Of a stretch of 14,356 bases of DNA, positions 6,208 through 13,101 are shown one piece after another (position 1 is the stretch's first letter; the number at the start of each line of letters is the position of its first letter). This DNA is from Ectothiorhodospiraceae bacterium (GTDB lineage Bacteria; Pseudomonadota; Gammaproteobacteria; Thiohalomonadales; Thiohalomonadaceae): NCBI GenBank assembly GCA_007125455.1, contig SLDE01000044.1:1-14356 (forward strand). The letters are read 5' to 3'. A model generated the notes under the pieces. That model worked only from the letters and a program-made list of their open reading frames with translations. It did no database searches and was not told the origin of the DNA. A program made the translations under genes and the position numbers.

Positions 6208-6786
6208 TTATCCGAAGAGTTGTTCGTCGATAAGGTCGCACAGGCAGTGGATCACCAGTAGATGAACCTCTTGTGTGCGTGCGGTACTGGCTGGGGGAAC
6301 ACGCATTTCGACATCGCCTTCGCGCAGTAGCCCGGCGATATCGCCGCCGTCTTTGCCGGTAAGGGCGACCACGTGCATGTCGCACTCATGGGCGGCGTGG
6401 ATCGCGGCGATCACATTGGCCGAGTTGCCGCTGGTGGAGATGGCAAACAGGATGTCGCCAGCCTGACCCAGTGCCCGCACCTGCTTGGAGAAGATTTGAT
6501 CGTAGTGGTAGTCGTTGGCGATCGAGGTGAGGGTGGAGGTATCGGTGGTCAGGGCGATCGCCGCCAGGCCTGGGCGCTCGCGTTCGAAGCGGTTGAGCAT
6601 CTCGGAGGAGAAGTGTTGCGCATCCCCTGCCGAGCCGCCGTTGCCGCAGCTGAGGATCTTGTGCAACTGTTTGAGCTGATTGGCCATCAGGGTGGCGGCC
6701 TCGACGATGGCCGGTGCCATCAGGCTGCTGGCGTGTAGCTTGAGCTCGGCGCTGGCGCTGAAGTGTTGCTGAATACGTTCGATCAT
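6208..6786 (-). CDS. diaA: SIS-domain protein, DiaA / phosphoheptose isomerase (GmhA) family
   Basis: This 192-aa protein is a single sugar-isomerase (SIS) domain. In E. coli DiaA, the gene in this position, it is a tetramer that binds DnaA and promotes initiation at oriC; its close relative GmhA converts sedoheptulose 7-phosphate for LPS heptose. The sugar-phosphate binding segments CGNGGSAGDAQHF (47-59) and STSGNSANV (117-125) are present. E62 and H180 stand where GmhA has its catalytic Glu65 and His180. Synteny and the ends (MIERI…, CLCDLID) favour DiaA, whereas the retained active-site pair favours an isomerase. Many annotations call such proteins phosphoheptose isomerase. The family is certain; the choice between the two roles is not. 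Confidence 0.82.
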   Translation of the reverse strand: MIERIQQHFSASAELKLHASSLMAPAIVEAATLMANQLKQLHKILSCGNGGSAGDAQHFSSEMLNRFERERPGLAAIALTTDTSTLTSIANDYHYDQIFSKQVRALGQAGDILFAISTSGNSANVIAAIHAAHECDMHVVALTGKDGGDIAGLLREGDVEMRVPPASTARTQEVHLLVIHCLCDLIDEQLFG

Positions 6787-6804
6787 CTGGGTAAACCTAT
6801 GTGA

Positions 6805-7188
6805 TTAGGCCATTTCGATGGCGTTGCGGATCCATTCTATCCGAGTCTGACGGCTCGGGTCTCCCTCTAGCGCAACCACATCGATGCGACAGGGCTGTTG
6901 GTTGAGACCGTGGCTGAGCAGGTAGTGGCTGGCGGCACGCAGCAGGCGTTGTTGTTTACGCCTGTCCACGCTGGCCAGCGCGCCGCCATGGCTTTGCCCG
7001 GCACGATAGCGCACCTCGACAAAGACGATGGTGCCATGCGCGTCGCGGGTGATGAGGTCGATCTCCCCGCCCTTGCAGCGGTAGTTGCGTTGCAAGGTGT
7101 CCAGCCCCTGACGCGCCAGATAATCCTGGGCTATGGCCTCGGCCTGCGCGCCGGATTCACGGCGTGAACGGCTGAATAAGCTCATCAT
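6805..7188 (-). CDS. yraN: YraN family (UPF0102) endonuclease-like protein
   Basis: This protein of about 127 aa has a small restriction-endonuclease/Holliday-resolvase-like fold whose function is not settled. The core motif is clear: E17 in the first helix, then GGEIDLI (E42, D44) and VFVEVR (E58), the usual metal-binding pattern of PD-(D/E)XK nucleases, followed by the conserved SV.RRKQQRL segment. The frame stays open to 7224, but the extra residues (cysteine-rich MACRACC) do not fit the family. Adjacent ATGs at 7188 and 7185 are both possible; 7188 is taken. It overlaps the end of lpoA by about 30 bp and lies 18 bp before the SIS gene, so it belongs to the same operon. Confidence 0.88.
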   Translation of the reverse strand: MMSLFSRSRRESGAQAEAIAQDYLARQGLDTLQRNYRCKGGEIDLITRDAHGTIVFVEVRYRAGQSHGGALASVDRRKQQRLLRAASHYLLSHGLNQQPCRIDVVALEGDPSRQTRIEWIRNAIEMA

Positions 7189-9097
7189 CTTCACGGCTGT
7201 CTTGCAACAGGCTCGGCACGCCACGCTGGAAGCGGGCCCATTGTAACTGTCGGTCTACTCGGCCAAGTGTGTCGATACTCAGCAGCCCCGTCTCACCGGG
7301 GTAGAACTCGTAGGGTCGGCCCCGCAGCATCTCCAGCATGGGTAGCAGTTGGTAGGCATCGACCCCCATTGCCACCAGGCGTTGCAGCGGGCCACGGTGG
7401 CTGGCCAGGGCCTCGCGATTGTATTCGCGTATCTCGCTGGTGAGACTGGTGGCTGACAGGGTCCAGGGCGTGTCGACGAAGTAGATCCCGTTCATGTCAC
7501 GATCCGCATCGGGATCCAGCTGGCCGGTAAAGACGTGCGAGGTGCTCAACACCGGCATGTTACCCGCATGGTGGAAGCGGAGCTGGGGGCGGATCAGGCG
7601 CGCCTGGCGGGGCTGGCCGACCAGGAAGATGAAATCCATGTCCTCACGCACTCGTGGGGTGAAGCTTACCTGGTGCTGGCTGAGGCGGTTGATTCGGCGG
7701 TGGCGCAACTCGCTATCGCTGATGTTAAGCAGCCCTTTGATGGGGCCGGCAAAATCGTTTTCATTGGGGTTGTAGCGGTGTTCGCCGTTGATCTGGCCGC
7801 CCAGCGCCAGCCAGCTTTGTTTGAAGGCCTCGCCAAGACGATCCCCCAGTGGGTTTTGCGCCACCAGCATCCCCGCCTGGCGGTGGCCCATTGCCCAAGC
7901 CTGACGCGCCACCTCGCGGGCCTCTTGTTCGGGATTGAGGCCAAACTGGAACAGTTGCGGGCTGATCGCAAATTCGCTCTGATTGAGCGCCAGGGTGGGG
8001 AGCGCCAGGTTCTCGATCAAGGAGAGAGACTCTACGGCGCTGCGATCCAACGGCCCGATAACAAACTCGGCCCCCAGTTCCACTGCACGCTGGTAGTGGC
8101 GGTGGATATGCTCTGCCTGATCACTGACGTCGATAAAGTGCAGGCGGGTGTCGCTGCGCTTGGGATCGTCAAACCAGGCGGTCAGGATCCCCTCCTGTAC
8201 CGCCTGCCCCGCTGCGGCCAGCCGCCCAGACAGCGGTAACAGTACGGCGATGTCGCCGGGGCGACTGCGCATCTCGGTGCTGCGTTCTTGCAGGCCGTCG
8301 AGGAAGGCTGCCGTGGCCGGGTGGCCGGGATAGTGCTCACGCCACTGGCGCAGGCGCTGGGCAAGCTGATCTGGGGTGATGTGGAAATCCCGGGCCAATT
8401 CTGCCAACTCCAGCCAACCGCTCATGGCATCCGGTGGCGGCTGTACCCGTGAGTCTCGCAGTGCCGGGCTGGAAAGCATCGTGAGTGCTTGCCAAAGGGC
8501 CTGTTGGTTGGCCGCAATGGCCTCTGCTTCGCTCAGGTAGAACTCGCGCACGAGATACTCGCGTGCGCTTTGCAGGTGGTTGTTCAGGCGCTCGAAGGCC
8601 TTGGCGCGCAGCAGATGGTATTCGGCGTGCAATGCCGGGTGGTCGGGGAGCTGTTGGTCGCTGGCGCGGGGGTGCAGCAGCAGGCTCAAGGCGTGGTCAG
8701 GGTCGCGCTGCAAATGGATGCGCGCCTCCAGCAACTGCACCGTGAAGGCTTGCGCAAGTGGCAGTTCGTGGCGGGGCAGAGCCTCCAGCTGGAGTAGCGC
8801 CTGGTTGTGCAGGCCGTTGTGGTAGAGCGCACTGGCTGCCTCAATACGGTAGTGCCAGGCCTCCGGTGGGGCGGCGGTGTCCGCCAATTGCTGATAGAGG
8901 GCGTGGGCGCGACCATAGTTGCCGGCTTCCATCGCCTGCCGGGCCTGCGTGGGGACATCGGCTATCGGCTCGACAGCGGGGCGTGTTGTGACATCGGCAC
9001 AACCGTGGAGCAGGGCGGCAAGCAGAAGCACCGCGAACAGCTTTTGCGGGGCGAAGTGTGTAAGATATCCGGGTGACCGGCCGCGGCTGGTGAACAT
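7157..9097 (-). CDS. lpoA: Penicillin-binding protein activator LpoA (LppC family lipoprotein)
   Basis: This 646-aa outer-membrane lipoprotein spans the periplasm to activate the peptidoglycan synthase PBP1A. The signal peptide ends in lipobox LLHGC (C33, +2 Ala, outer-membrane sorting). The N-terminal half (about 45-270) is helical and TPR-like, beginning TQARQAMEAGNYGRAHALYQ. The C-terminal half (about 280-620) is a periplasmic-binding-protein-like domain starting IAVLLPLSGRLAAAGQAVQ. Length is close to that of E. coli LpoA (678 aa). The frame extends to an ATG at 9121, but that codon has no Shine-Dalgarno; the ATG at 9097 has AAAAGGA 7 bp upstream and gives a more normal signal peptide, so it is preferred. 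First gene of the minus-strand block, divergent from rsmI. Confidence 0.9.
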   Translation of the reverse strand: MFTSRGRSPGYLTHFAPQKLFAVLLLAALLHGCADVTTRPAVEPIADVPTQARQAMEAGNYGRAHALYQQLADTAAPPEAWHYRIEAASALYHNGLHNQALLQLEALPRHELPLAQAFTVQLLEARIHLQRDPDHALSLLLHPRASDQQLPDHPALHAEYHLLRAKAFERLNNHLQSAREYLVREFYLSEAEAIAANQQALWQALTMLSSPALRDSRVQPPPDAMSGWLELAELARDFHITPDQLAQRLRQWREHYPGHPATAAFLDGLQERSTEMRSRPGDIAVLLPLSGRLAAAGQAVQEGILTAWFDDPKRSDTRLHFIDVSDQAEHIHRHYQRAVELGAEFVIGPLDRSAVESLSLIENLALPTLALNQSEFAISPQLFQFGLNPEQEAREVARQAWAMGHRQAGMLVAQNPLGDRLGEAFKQSWLALGGQINGEHRYNPNENDFAGPIKGLLNISDSELRHRRINRLSQHQVSFTPRVREDMDFIFLVGQPRQARLIRPQLRFHHAGNMPVLSTSHVFTGQLDPDADRDMNGIYFVDTPWTLSATSLTSEIREYNREALASHRGPLQRLVAMGVDAYQLLPMLEMLRGRPYEFYPGETGLLSIDTLGRVDRQLQWARFQRGVPSLLQDSREDDELIQPFTP

Positions 9098-9104
9098 GAA
9101 CAGG

Positions 9105-9111
9105 TCCTTTT
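9105..9111 (-). promoter_or_regulatory. Ribosome-binding site deciding the lpoA start
   Basis: On the minus strand AAAAGGA lies 7 bp before the ATG at 9097 and inside the longer reading frame that begins at 9121. The bases before 9121 (CTCACCAAAAA) contain no such site. This favours the shorter LpoA. Confidence 0.6.
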
Positions 9112-9143
9112 CGATGCGCATTTTTTGGTGAGATAACTCTACG

Positions 9144-9986
9144 GTGTCTATTCAGACAGGTACACTTTACGTGGTGGCCACGCCCATCGGTAACCTTGGC
9201 GATATTAGCACAAGGGCGCTGGAGATCCTGCGCCAAGTGCAGCGGATAGCCGCCGAGGACACCCGGCACAGCGCGGCATTAATGCGCCATTATGCCATTG
9301 ATACCCCGATGCTGTCGCTGCATGAGCACAATGAACGTCACAAGATCGACAGTCTGCTCTCCCGCCTGGCGGCGGGCGAGTCTTTGGCGCTGATCTCCGA
9401 CGCGGGCACGCCGCTGATCAGCGACCCCGGCTACCATTTGGTGCAGCACTGCCATCAGCAGGGGATTGCGGTGGTGCCGATCCCAGGTCCCAGTGCGGTG
9501 ATCACCGCGCTCTCGGCCAGTGGCCTGCCCACCGACCGTTTCAGCTTTGAAGGCTTCCTGCCCTCGCGCAGCGGTGCGCGCACCACCCGTTTGCAGGGCC
9601 TGGTAAACGACCCGCGCACCCTGGTGTTCTACGAATCGCCACACCGCATTGTCGATAGCTTGCGCGATATGGTGGCGGTGTTTGGCGCGCCGCGGGTGGT
9701 GGTGCTGGCCAGGGAGCTGAGCAAGACCTTCGAGACCATCCGCTACAGCACTCTGGGCGAGTTGCTGAGCTGGGTGGAGAGCGATCCCAATCAGCAAAAG
9801 GGCGAGATCGTGTTGCTGTTGCACGGTGCCGATGAGCCCGATCCCAAGGCCGTCGACCCAGAGGCCAGCCGAGTTGCCGCACTATTGGCCGAAGAGTTAC
9901 CGGTCAAACAGGCCGCTGCCCTGGCGGCCAAGATCACCGGCGCGAAGAAGAATGCGCTGTATAAATGGCTGTTGGGGCGCGAGTAA
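9144..9986 (+). CDS. rsmI: 16S rRNA (cytidine1402-2'-O)-methyltransferase
   Basis: This 280-aa enzyme uses S-adenosylmethionine to methylate the ribose 2'-OH of C1402 in the 16S rRNA decoding centre. It is a tetrapyrrole-methylase-fold protein, and the family motifs are plain: VATPIGNLGDIS (11-22), EDTR (38-41), SDAGTPLISDPG (85-96), PIPGPSA (112-118) and the FYESPHR box. The C-terminal tail carries the family's KKNALYKWLL-like end. The start is GTG at 9144, set by the conserved beginning a few residues before LYVVATPIG; GGTGAG lies upstream at about 11 bp. It diverges from lpoA with a gap of 46 bp, the arrangement seen for yraL/yraM in E. coli, so the promoters must overlap or lie within the neighbouring coding sequence. 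Confidence 0.96.
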   Translation: MSIQTGTLYVVATPIGNLGDISTRALEILRQVQRIAAEDTRHSAALMRHYAIDTPMLSLHEHNERHKIDSLLSRLAAGESLALISDAGTPLISDPGYHLVQHCHQQGIAVVPIPGPSAVITALSASGLPTDRFSFEGFLPSRSGARTTRLQGLVNDPRTLVFYESPHRIVDSLRDMVAVFGAPRVVVLARELSKTFETIRYSTLGELLSWVESDPNQQKGEIVLLLHGADEPDPKAVDPEASRVAALLAEELPVKQAAALAAKITGAKKNALYKWLLGRE

Positions 9987-9998
9987 TGACTGAGCCAG

Positions 9999-10025
9999 GA
10001 AAACGGGGACGAGGTGTCGTTCCCC
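9999..10025 (-). terminator. Probable terminator between convergent rsmI and the DUF3549-like gene
   Basis: GGGGACGA (10005-10012) pairs with TCGT/CCCC (10017-10020, 10022-10025), with one bulged base and a GGTG loop. Read on the minus strand the stem is followed by GTTTTCC, which fits an intrinsic terminator for the minus-strand gene. On the plus strand no T-run follows. Confidence 0.45.
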
Positions 10026-10048
10026 ACTCCCCATTACCTAATCATCCA

Positions 10049-11092
10049 TCACCCAAACAACCCCGCTACCGCTTGGCTTAATGCTGCGGAGCGCTCGGGG
10101 TTGCGCAACTGCGCCAGCAAGGTGGCGCGCATACCAGGTAGATAGAGCAAATCGGCCATCACCTGGTTGAAGGCATCCTGCCCCAGGGTGTTTTCGGCCA
10201 GGGCCTCGACAAACTGGCGGGCTAATGCCGGTGTCTTGAGCACTTCCCAGTTACGTGCCGCGATGGCTGCCAACACCTCGATCTCCTGATGGTGCGGACC
10301 GCTGAGCAGGGTGCTGATCGCCTGTTCACGCAGGCCGCTGGCGGGACTTTGGGCGAAGGCTCGCAGCAGCGAGGCGAGCAGCGGGATGTCCGGTGTAGCG
10401 CTCTGGAGCTCCCCTTGCAAGCGTTCTAGCAGGGCCTCGCTCAGGCGGGTGGGCAGGGCGCAGTTCTCCAGCAGGCCACAGACCGCATGCAGCGCTGGCG
10501 GTGGGAGGTGGGGCAGGGCCTTAAGCAGGCGCGGCAGATTATCGTCGTCCTGGATGCGCGCCACCACGTCGGCGAGCCCCTGTAGGCCGACAAAGGCCCA
10601 CTGATCGTAGCCAGGGCCACCGTCCAGGTAGTCGCGGGCGTGGCCGTAAAAACGGCTGGCAGGCTGCCCCAGGGCATCGGAGACGATGGCATGAAAGGCC
10701 GCCATGTGGCTCTCTTTGGGTTTGAAACCGTAAGGGCTTTCGCGCATCCCATCCTGCCATTCGGCACCACTACGGCCGACCTGGAGGTTTTCGCCGATGC
10801 TGTGCAGCAGGGTGCCCAGGAAGTCGTCGCGGGTGGCCTGGATCAACATGCCGTGTTCGTCCAGCGGGAATTTGAGGAACCAGATGAAGTGTTCCTGCCG
10901 CTCGGCCTCGTTCCAGCCGACGATGGCCAGCCAGGCCTGTTGCTGCAGTGGCCAGGGCCAGGGCTGGCTGGCATCTTCAAACTGTTCGAAGTACGCTCGT
11001 TCCAGGCGACGGATCCCCCGCCCCATGTCGTAGACACGGTAGCGGGTCTGGCTTTGTTCGAAGAACGCGTAGAGAGATTTGGGTGCCTGCAT
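10049..11092 (-). CDS. DUF3549-like conserved protein of unknown function
   Basis: This 347-aa soluble protein shows no signal peptide or membrane helix. The N-terminal region (about 5-110: RVYDMGRGIRRL, then an aromatic WPWPLQQQAWLAI stretch and IWFLKFPLDEHG) matches what I remember of the DUF3549 family in Pseudomonas and other gammaproteobacteria. The C-terminal two thirds is made of repeated leucine- and alanine-rich helices (LLKALPHLPPPALHAV, LLASLLRAFAQSP, VLAAIAARNWEVL), suggesting a helical-repeat scaffold that may bind protein or RNA. No catalytic motif is visible. It starts 2 bp after the stop of the membrane-RRM gene (TAAGCATG), with AGAG upstream, so the two are cotranscribed. Function unknown; family assignment is by memory and moderately sure. 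Confidence 0.75.
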   Translation of the reverse strand: MQAPKSLYAFFEQSQTRYRVYDMGRGIRRLERAYFEQFEDASQPWPWPLQQQAWLAIVGWNEAERQEHFIWFLKFPLDEHGMLIQATRDDFLGTLLHSIGENLQVGRSGAEWQDGMRESPYGFKPKESHMAAFHAIVSDALGQPASRFYGHARDYLDGGPGYDQWAFVGLQGLADVVARIQDDDNLPRLLKALPHLPPPALHAVCGLLENCALPTRLSEALLERLQGELQSATPDIPLLASLLRAFAQSPASGLREQAISTLLSGPHHQEIEVLAAIAARNWEVLKTPALARQFVEALAENTLGQDAFNQVMADLLYLPGMRATLLAQLRNPERSAALSQAVAGLFG

Positions 11093-11094
11093 GC

Positions 11095-11556
11095 TTACTC
11101 TTTCGCTGATGGTTTGTTGGATTCGTTAACACGCAGTGTGCGGCCGTTGAACTCCTGCTCGTTGAGTTTGCGGATCGCCTTGCTGGCCTGGCGGCTGTCG
11201 AGTTCGACAAAGGCGAAGCCGCGTGGGCGGCGGGTCACGCGGTCCTTCATGATGCGTAGCGAGTGTACCGGACCGAAGGGCTCGAACAGTTCACGCAGCT
11301 CCTCCTGGCTGGTACGAAAGGCGAGGTTGCCAATGAAAACGGTGGCGGTGCTGTCCCCTGCGCCGCCCAGGGCGGGAAGCTGCCAGGAGAACCGCATCCC
11401 CAGCGCGGCGATAAAGGTGGTCAGTGCGACGGTGAGGGTCAACAACCACTGGGGATTGCTTTTGGCGAATAATGGGTAGAGCAGGAAGCTCAGTAGTGCC
11501 AGCACCAGTGCGGCGATTGCTGCACGGAGCAGATCTTGGGAGGTTGGTAAGGTCAT
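11095..11556 (-). CDS. Membrane-anchored RRM-type RNA-binding protein
   Basis: This 153-aa protein joins two N-terminal membrane helices (about 11-30 and 37-56, short turn AKSNPQ) to one RNA-recognition motif (about 71-146). RNP2 reads VFIGNL (73-78) and RNP1 reads RGFAFVEL (112-119); the two aromatic residues that stack on RNA (F114 and F116) are present and the last RNP1 position is Leu. Charges flanking the helices favour both ends in the cytoplasm, which would place the RNA-binding domain at the inner face of the membrane. A short Lys/Ser tail ends the protein. The ATG has AGGA 8 bp upstream. It is the first gene of a pair with the DUF3549-like protein. Its RNA target is unknown; the domain call is firm, the topology inferred. 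Confidence 0.88.
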   Translation of the reverse strand: MTLPTSQDLLRAAIAALVLALLSFLLYPLFAKSNPQWLLTLTVALTTFIAALGMRFSWQLPALGGAGDSTATVFIGNLAFRTSQEELRELFEPFGPVHSLRIMKDRVTRRPRGFAFVELDSRQASKAIRKLNEQEFNGRTLRVNESNKPSAKE

Positions 11557-11751
11557 GATGTGATTCCTGGACTTGTGGGTTGTGGTGGATATCGTATACA
11601 GCCTGTTCTCTGTATTGTTGGCTGTGGTGGTTGAGCCAAACTACTCGTTCATGAGACTTCACTAGGATAATAACATTTCACGCCGCCTGATGGTTATATT
11701 GAGAAGTGGGCCTTGTTGCCCCAATTCATACTGTTTACCCGGAGAAAGCCA

Positions 11752-12084
11752 TTGATACTACACGTATACATCGAAGACCAGCACTACCCGCTGGACGTTT
11801 CCGACGAACTGCGACAGGACGCCGGGGATTTCTTTGCCCGTGTCGATAGCGATATGGATCAGGGCTGGCAGATGAGTCGGCAGTGGGTAGAGCAGCCCAA
11901 CACCGAGGAGCGCTGCCAGATCGTCGCCGACAAGCTGATGGCGGCCATGCAGGCAGAGAATGCGCAAATGATCTCGCTGATGGCCGCCTATCTGTTGTGG
12001 AAGATGCCGGGCCTCAAGGGGGTGCGCATCGATACCTCCGGCGAGATGCAGGAGACCGAACTGCTGATGGGGGCCGGGGCGTGA
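11752..12084 (+). CDS. Conserved-looking protein of unknown function, 110 aa
   Basis: I do not recognise the family. The 110-aa protein is acidic and mostly helical after a short beta start (ILHVYIEDQHYPLDV). It includes a helix rich in Met, Gln and Ala (residues about 57-85) and no cysteine cluster, signal peptide or clear membrane helix. The frame is open back to 11713, but the start is placed at the TTG at 11752: GGAGAAAG (11741-11748) lies at normal distance, and the residues before it look non-coding. The stop overlaps the next gene's GTG by four bases (GTGA), so it is the first gene of a coupled operon ending in the pseudouridine synthase. Confidence 0.75.
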   Translation: MILHVYIEDQHYPLDVSDELRQDAGDFFARVDSDMDQGWQMSRQWVEQPNTEERCQIVADKLMAAMQAENAQMISLMAAYLLWKMPGLKGVRIDTSGEMQETELLMGAGA

Positions 12085-12452
12085 GTGAGCCCTCGCCGCT
12101 GCTGATCTCGGTGGTGGAATTGGGCGACTACCCCAATTTTTCCCCACTCTATCAACGCTTGGGTTATCAGTTGGAGAGCGTCAATACCGGACGTCGGGCG
12201 ATCAGCCTGCTCAAAAAGCGCCAGCCCCAGGCGGTGGTGACCGAGTTCAACTACCAGTTCTCCTTTCGCGATCGCACCAGCAACCTGGAGTCGATCCTCG
12301 CCGTGATCCAGCCCAGTGGTGGCACGCGTATCGTGGTCTTTTACGATAAGGCGGTGCAAGAGCAGCTGGATCAGGTGGCGGTACGCTTTCCCGGCTTTAT
12401 CGCACTGAGCTATCCTGTCGATGAGGCGGCGCTGGAGGCGGCACTGCGTTGA
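12081..12452 (+). CDS. Receiver-like (CheY-fold) protein lacking the phosphoacceptor Asp
   Basis: This 123-aa protein has no named family that I recognise. The alternation of strands and helices fits a response-regulator receiver: LLISVVEL (beta1), GYQLESVNTGRRAISLLKKRQPQAVVTEF (helix/strand up to beta3), RIVVFYD (beta4), FIALSYPVDEAALEAAL (beta5-alpha5). At the end of beta3 the phosphorylated Asp is replaced by Glu (E55 in VVTEF), and at beta5 the conserved Lys-Pro is Tyr-Pro (111-112). If the fold is right it cannot be phosphorylated normally and may act as a constitutive or ligand-free switch. The GTG start overlaps the previous stop (GTGA); the longer upstream frame is rejected because it lies inside that gene. 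The stop overlaps the next gene as TTGA. Confidence 0.72.
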   Translation: MSEPSPLLISVVELGDYPNFSPLYQRLGYQLESVNTGRRAISLLKKRQPQAVVTEFNYQFSFRDRTSNLESILAVIQPSGGTRIVVFYDKAVQEQLDQVAVRFPGFIALSYPVDEAALEAALR

Positions 12453-13066
12453 AGATCTGTTATCAGGATGCCGATCTGCTCGTGGTCGACAAGCCCAGTA
12501 TGTTGCTCAGCGTGCCAGGGCGGGGCGAGGACAAACGCGACAGTGTGGTGTTTCGTCTGCAACAGCACTTTGCCTGGGTGCGCGAGGTGCACCGGCTCGA
12601 TTGGGAGACCTCAGGGCTGATGATGTTGGCCCTGAACGCCCAGGCCCACCGCGCGCTAAGTGGGCAGTTTGCCCGCCGCGAGGTGAAGAAGGCCTACCTG
12701 GCCGTGGTACAGGGGGTCCCGGCCCAGGTCGAGGGAGAGATCGCCCTGCCGCTGCGTGGCGACTGGCCCAATCGTCCTCGCCAGATGGTGGATCATGCCC
12801 AGGGCAAGGCGGCGCTCACCCGCTGGCGACGGTTGGTGGTGCAGGGGGATCGTTGCCGGGTCGCCCTGGAGCCGGTGACGGGGCGTTCACACCAGTTGCG
12901 GGTACACATGATGAGTATCGGCCACCCCATCCTGGGTGATCGGCTCTATGCCGATGCACAGGGCCAGGCGATGGCCTCGCGCCTGTTGTTACACGCCCAC
13001 CGGCTCGCCTTCCTTCAGCCGAGCACCGGGGAGCGGATCGCGCTGCTAAGCGAGGCGGTGTTTTAG
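12449..13066 (+). CDS. rluA: RluA-type dual-specificity 23S rRNA/tRNA pseudouridine synthase
   Basis: This 205-aa enzyme isomerises uridine to pseudouridine; RluA in E. coli modifies 23S rRNA U746 and position 32 of several tRNAs. The catalytic Asp is D51 in HRLDWETSG. Other family blocks are VVDKPSMLLSVPGRG (12-26), the LRGDWPNRPRQ segment typical of RluA itself, and GRSHQLRVHM…HPILGDRLYA. Length is close to E. coli RluA (219 aa), and there is no S4 domain, which separates it from RluC and RluD. The start is TTG at 12449, overlapping the previous stop (TTGA), with GGAGG 10 bp upstream. The start of MKICYQDADLLVVDKP fits the family, so the TTG is convincing. Confidence 0.92.
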   Translation: MKICYQDADLLVVDKPSMLLSVPGRGEDKRDSVVFRLQQHFAWVREVHRLDWETSGLMMLALNAQAHRALSGQFARREVKKAYLAVVQGVPAQVEGEIALPLRGDWPNRPRQMVDHAQGKAALTRWRRLVVQGDRCRVALEPVTGRSHQLRVHMMSIGHPILGDRLYADAQGQAMASRLLLHAHRLAFLQPSTGERIALLSEAVF

Positions 13067-13101
13067 TCGGCACGAAAAAGGCGAAAAGTCCCGGGTTCCG
13101 G

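Noticed and set aside
9145..9158. Small palindrome TGTCT-ATTC-AGACA at the start of rsmI
   Set aside because: Only 5 bp per arm and inside coding sequence; expected by chance in a window this size.
10640..11479. Plus-strand open frame of 279 codons opposite the DUF3549-like and RRM genes
   Set aside because: It crosses two opposite-strand genes, one with clear RRM motifs, and its composition looks like a mirror of them.
11557..11751. Promoters for the RRM and 110-aa genes
   Set aside because: TATATT (11695-11700) and GATAAT (11666-11671) look like -10 boxes, but no -35 hexamer stands at the right spacing on either strand, so no promoter is annotated.
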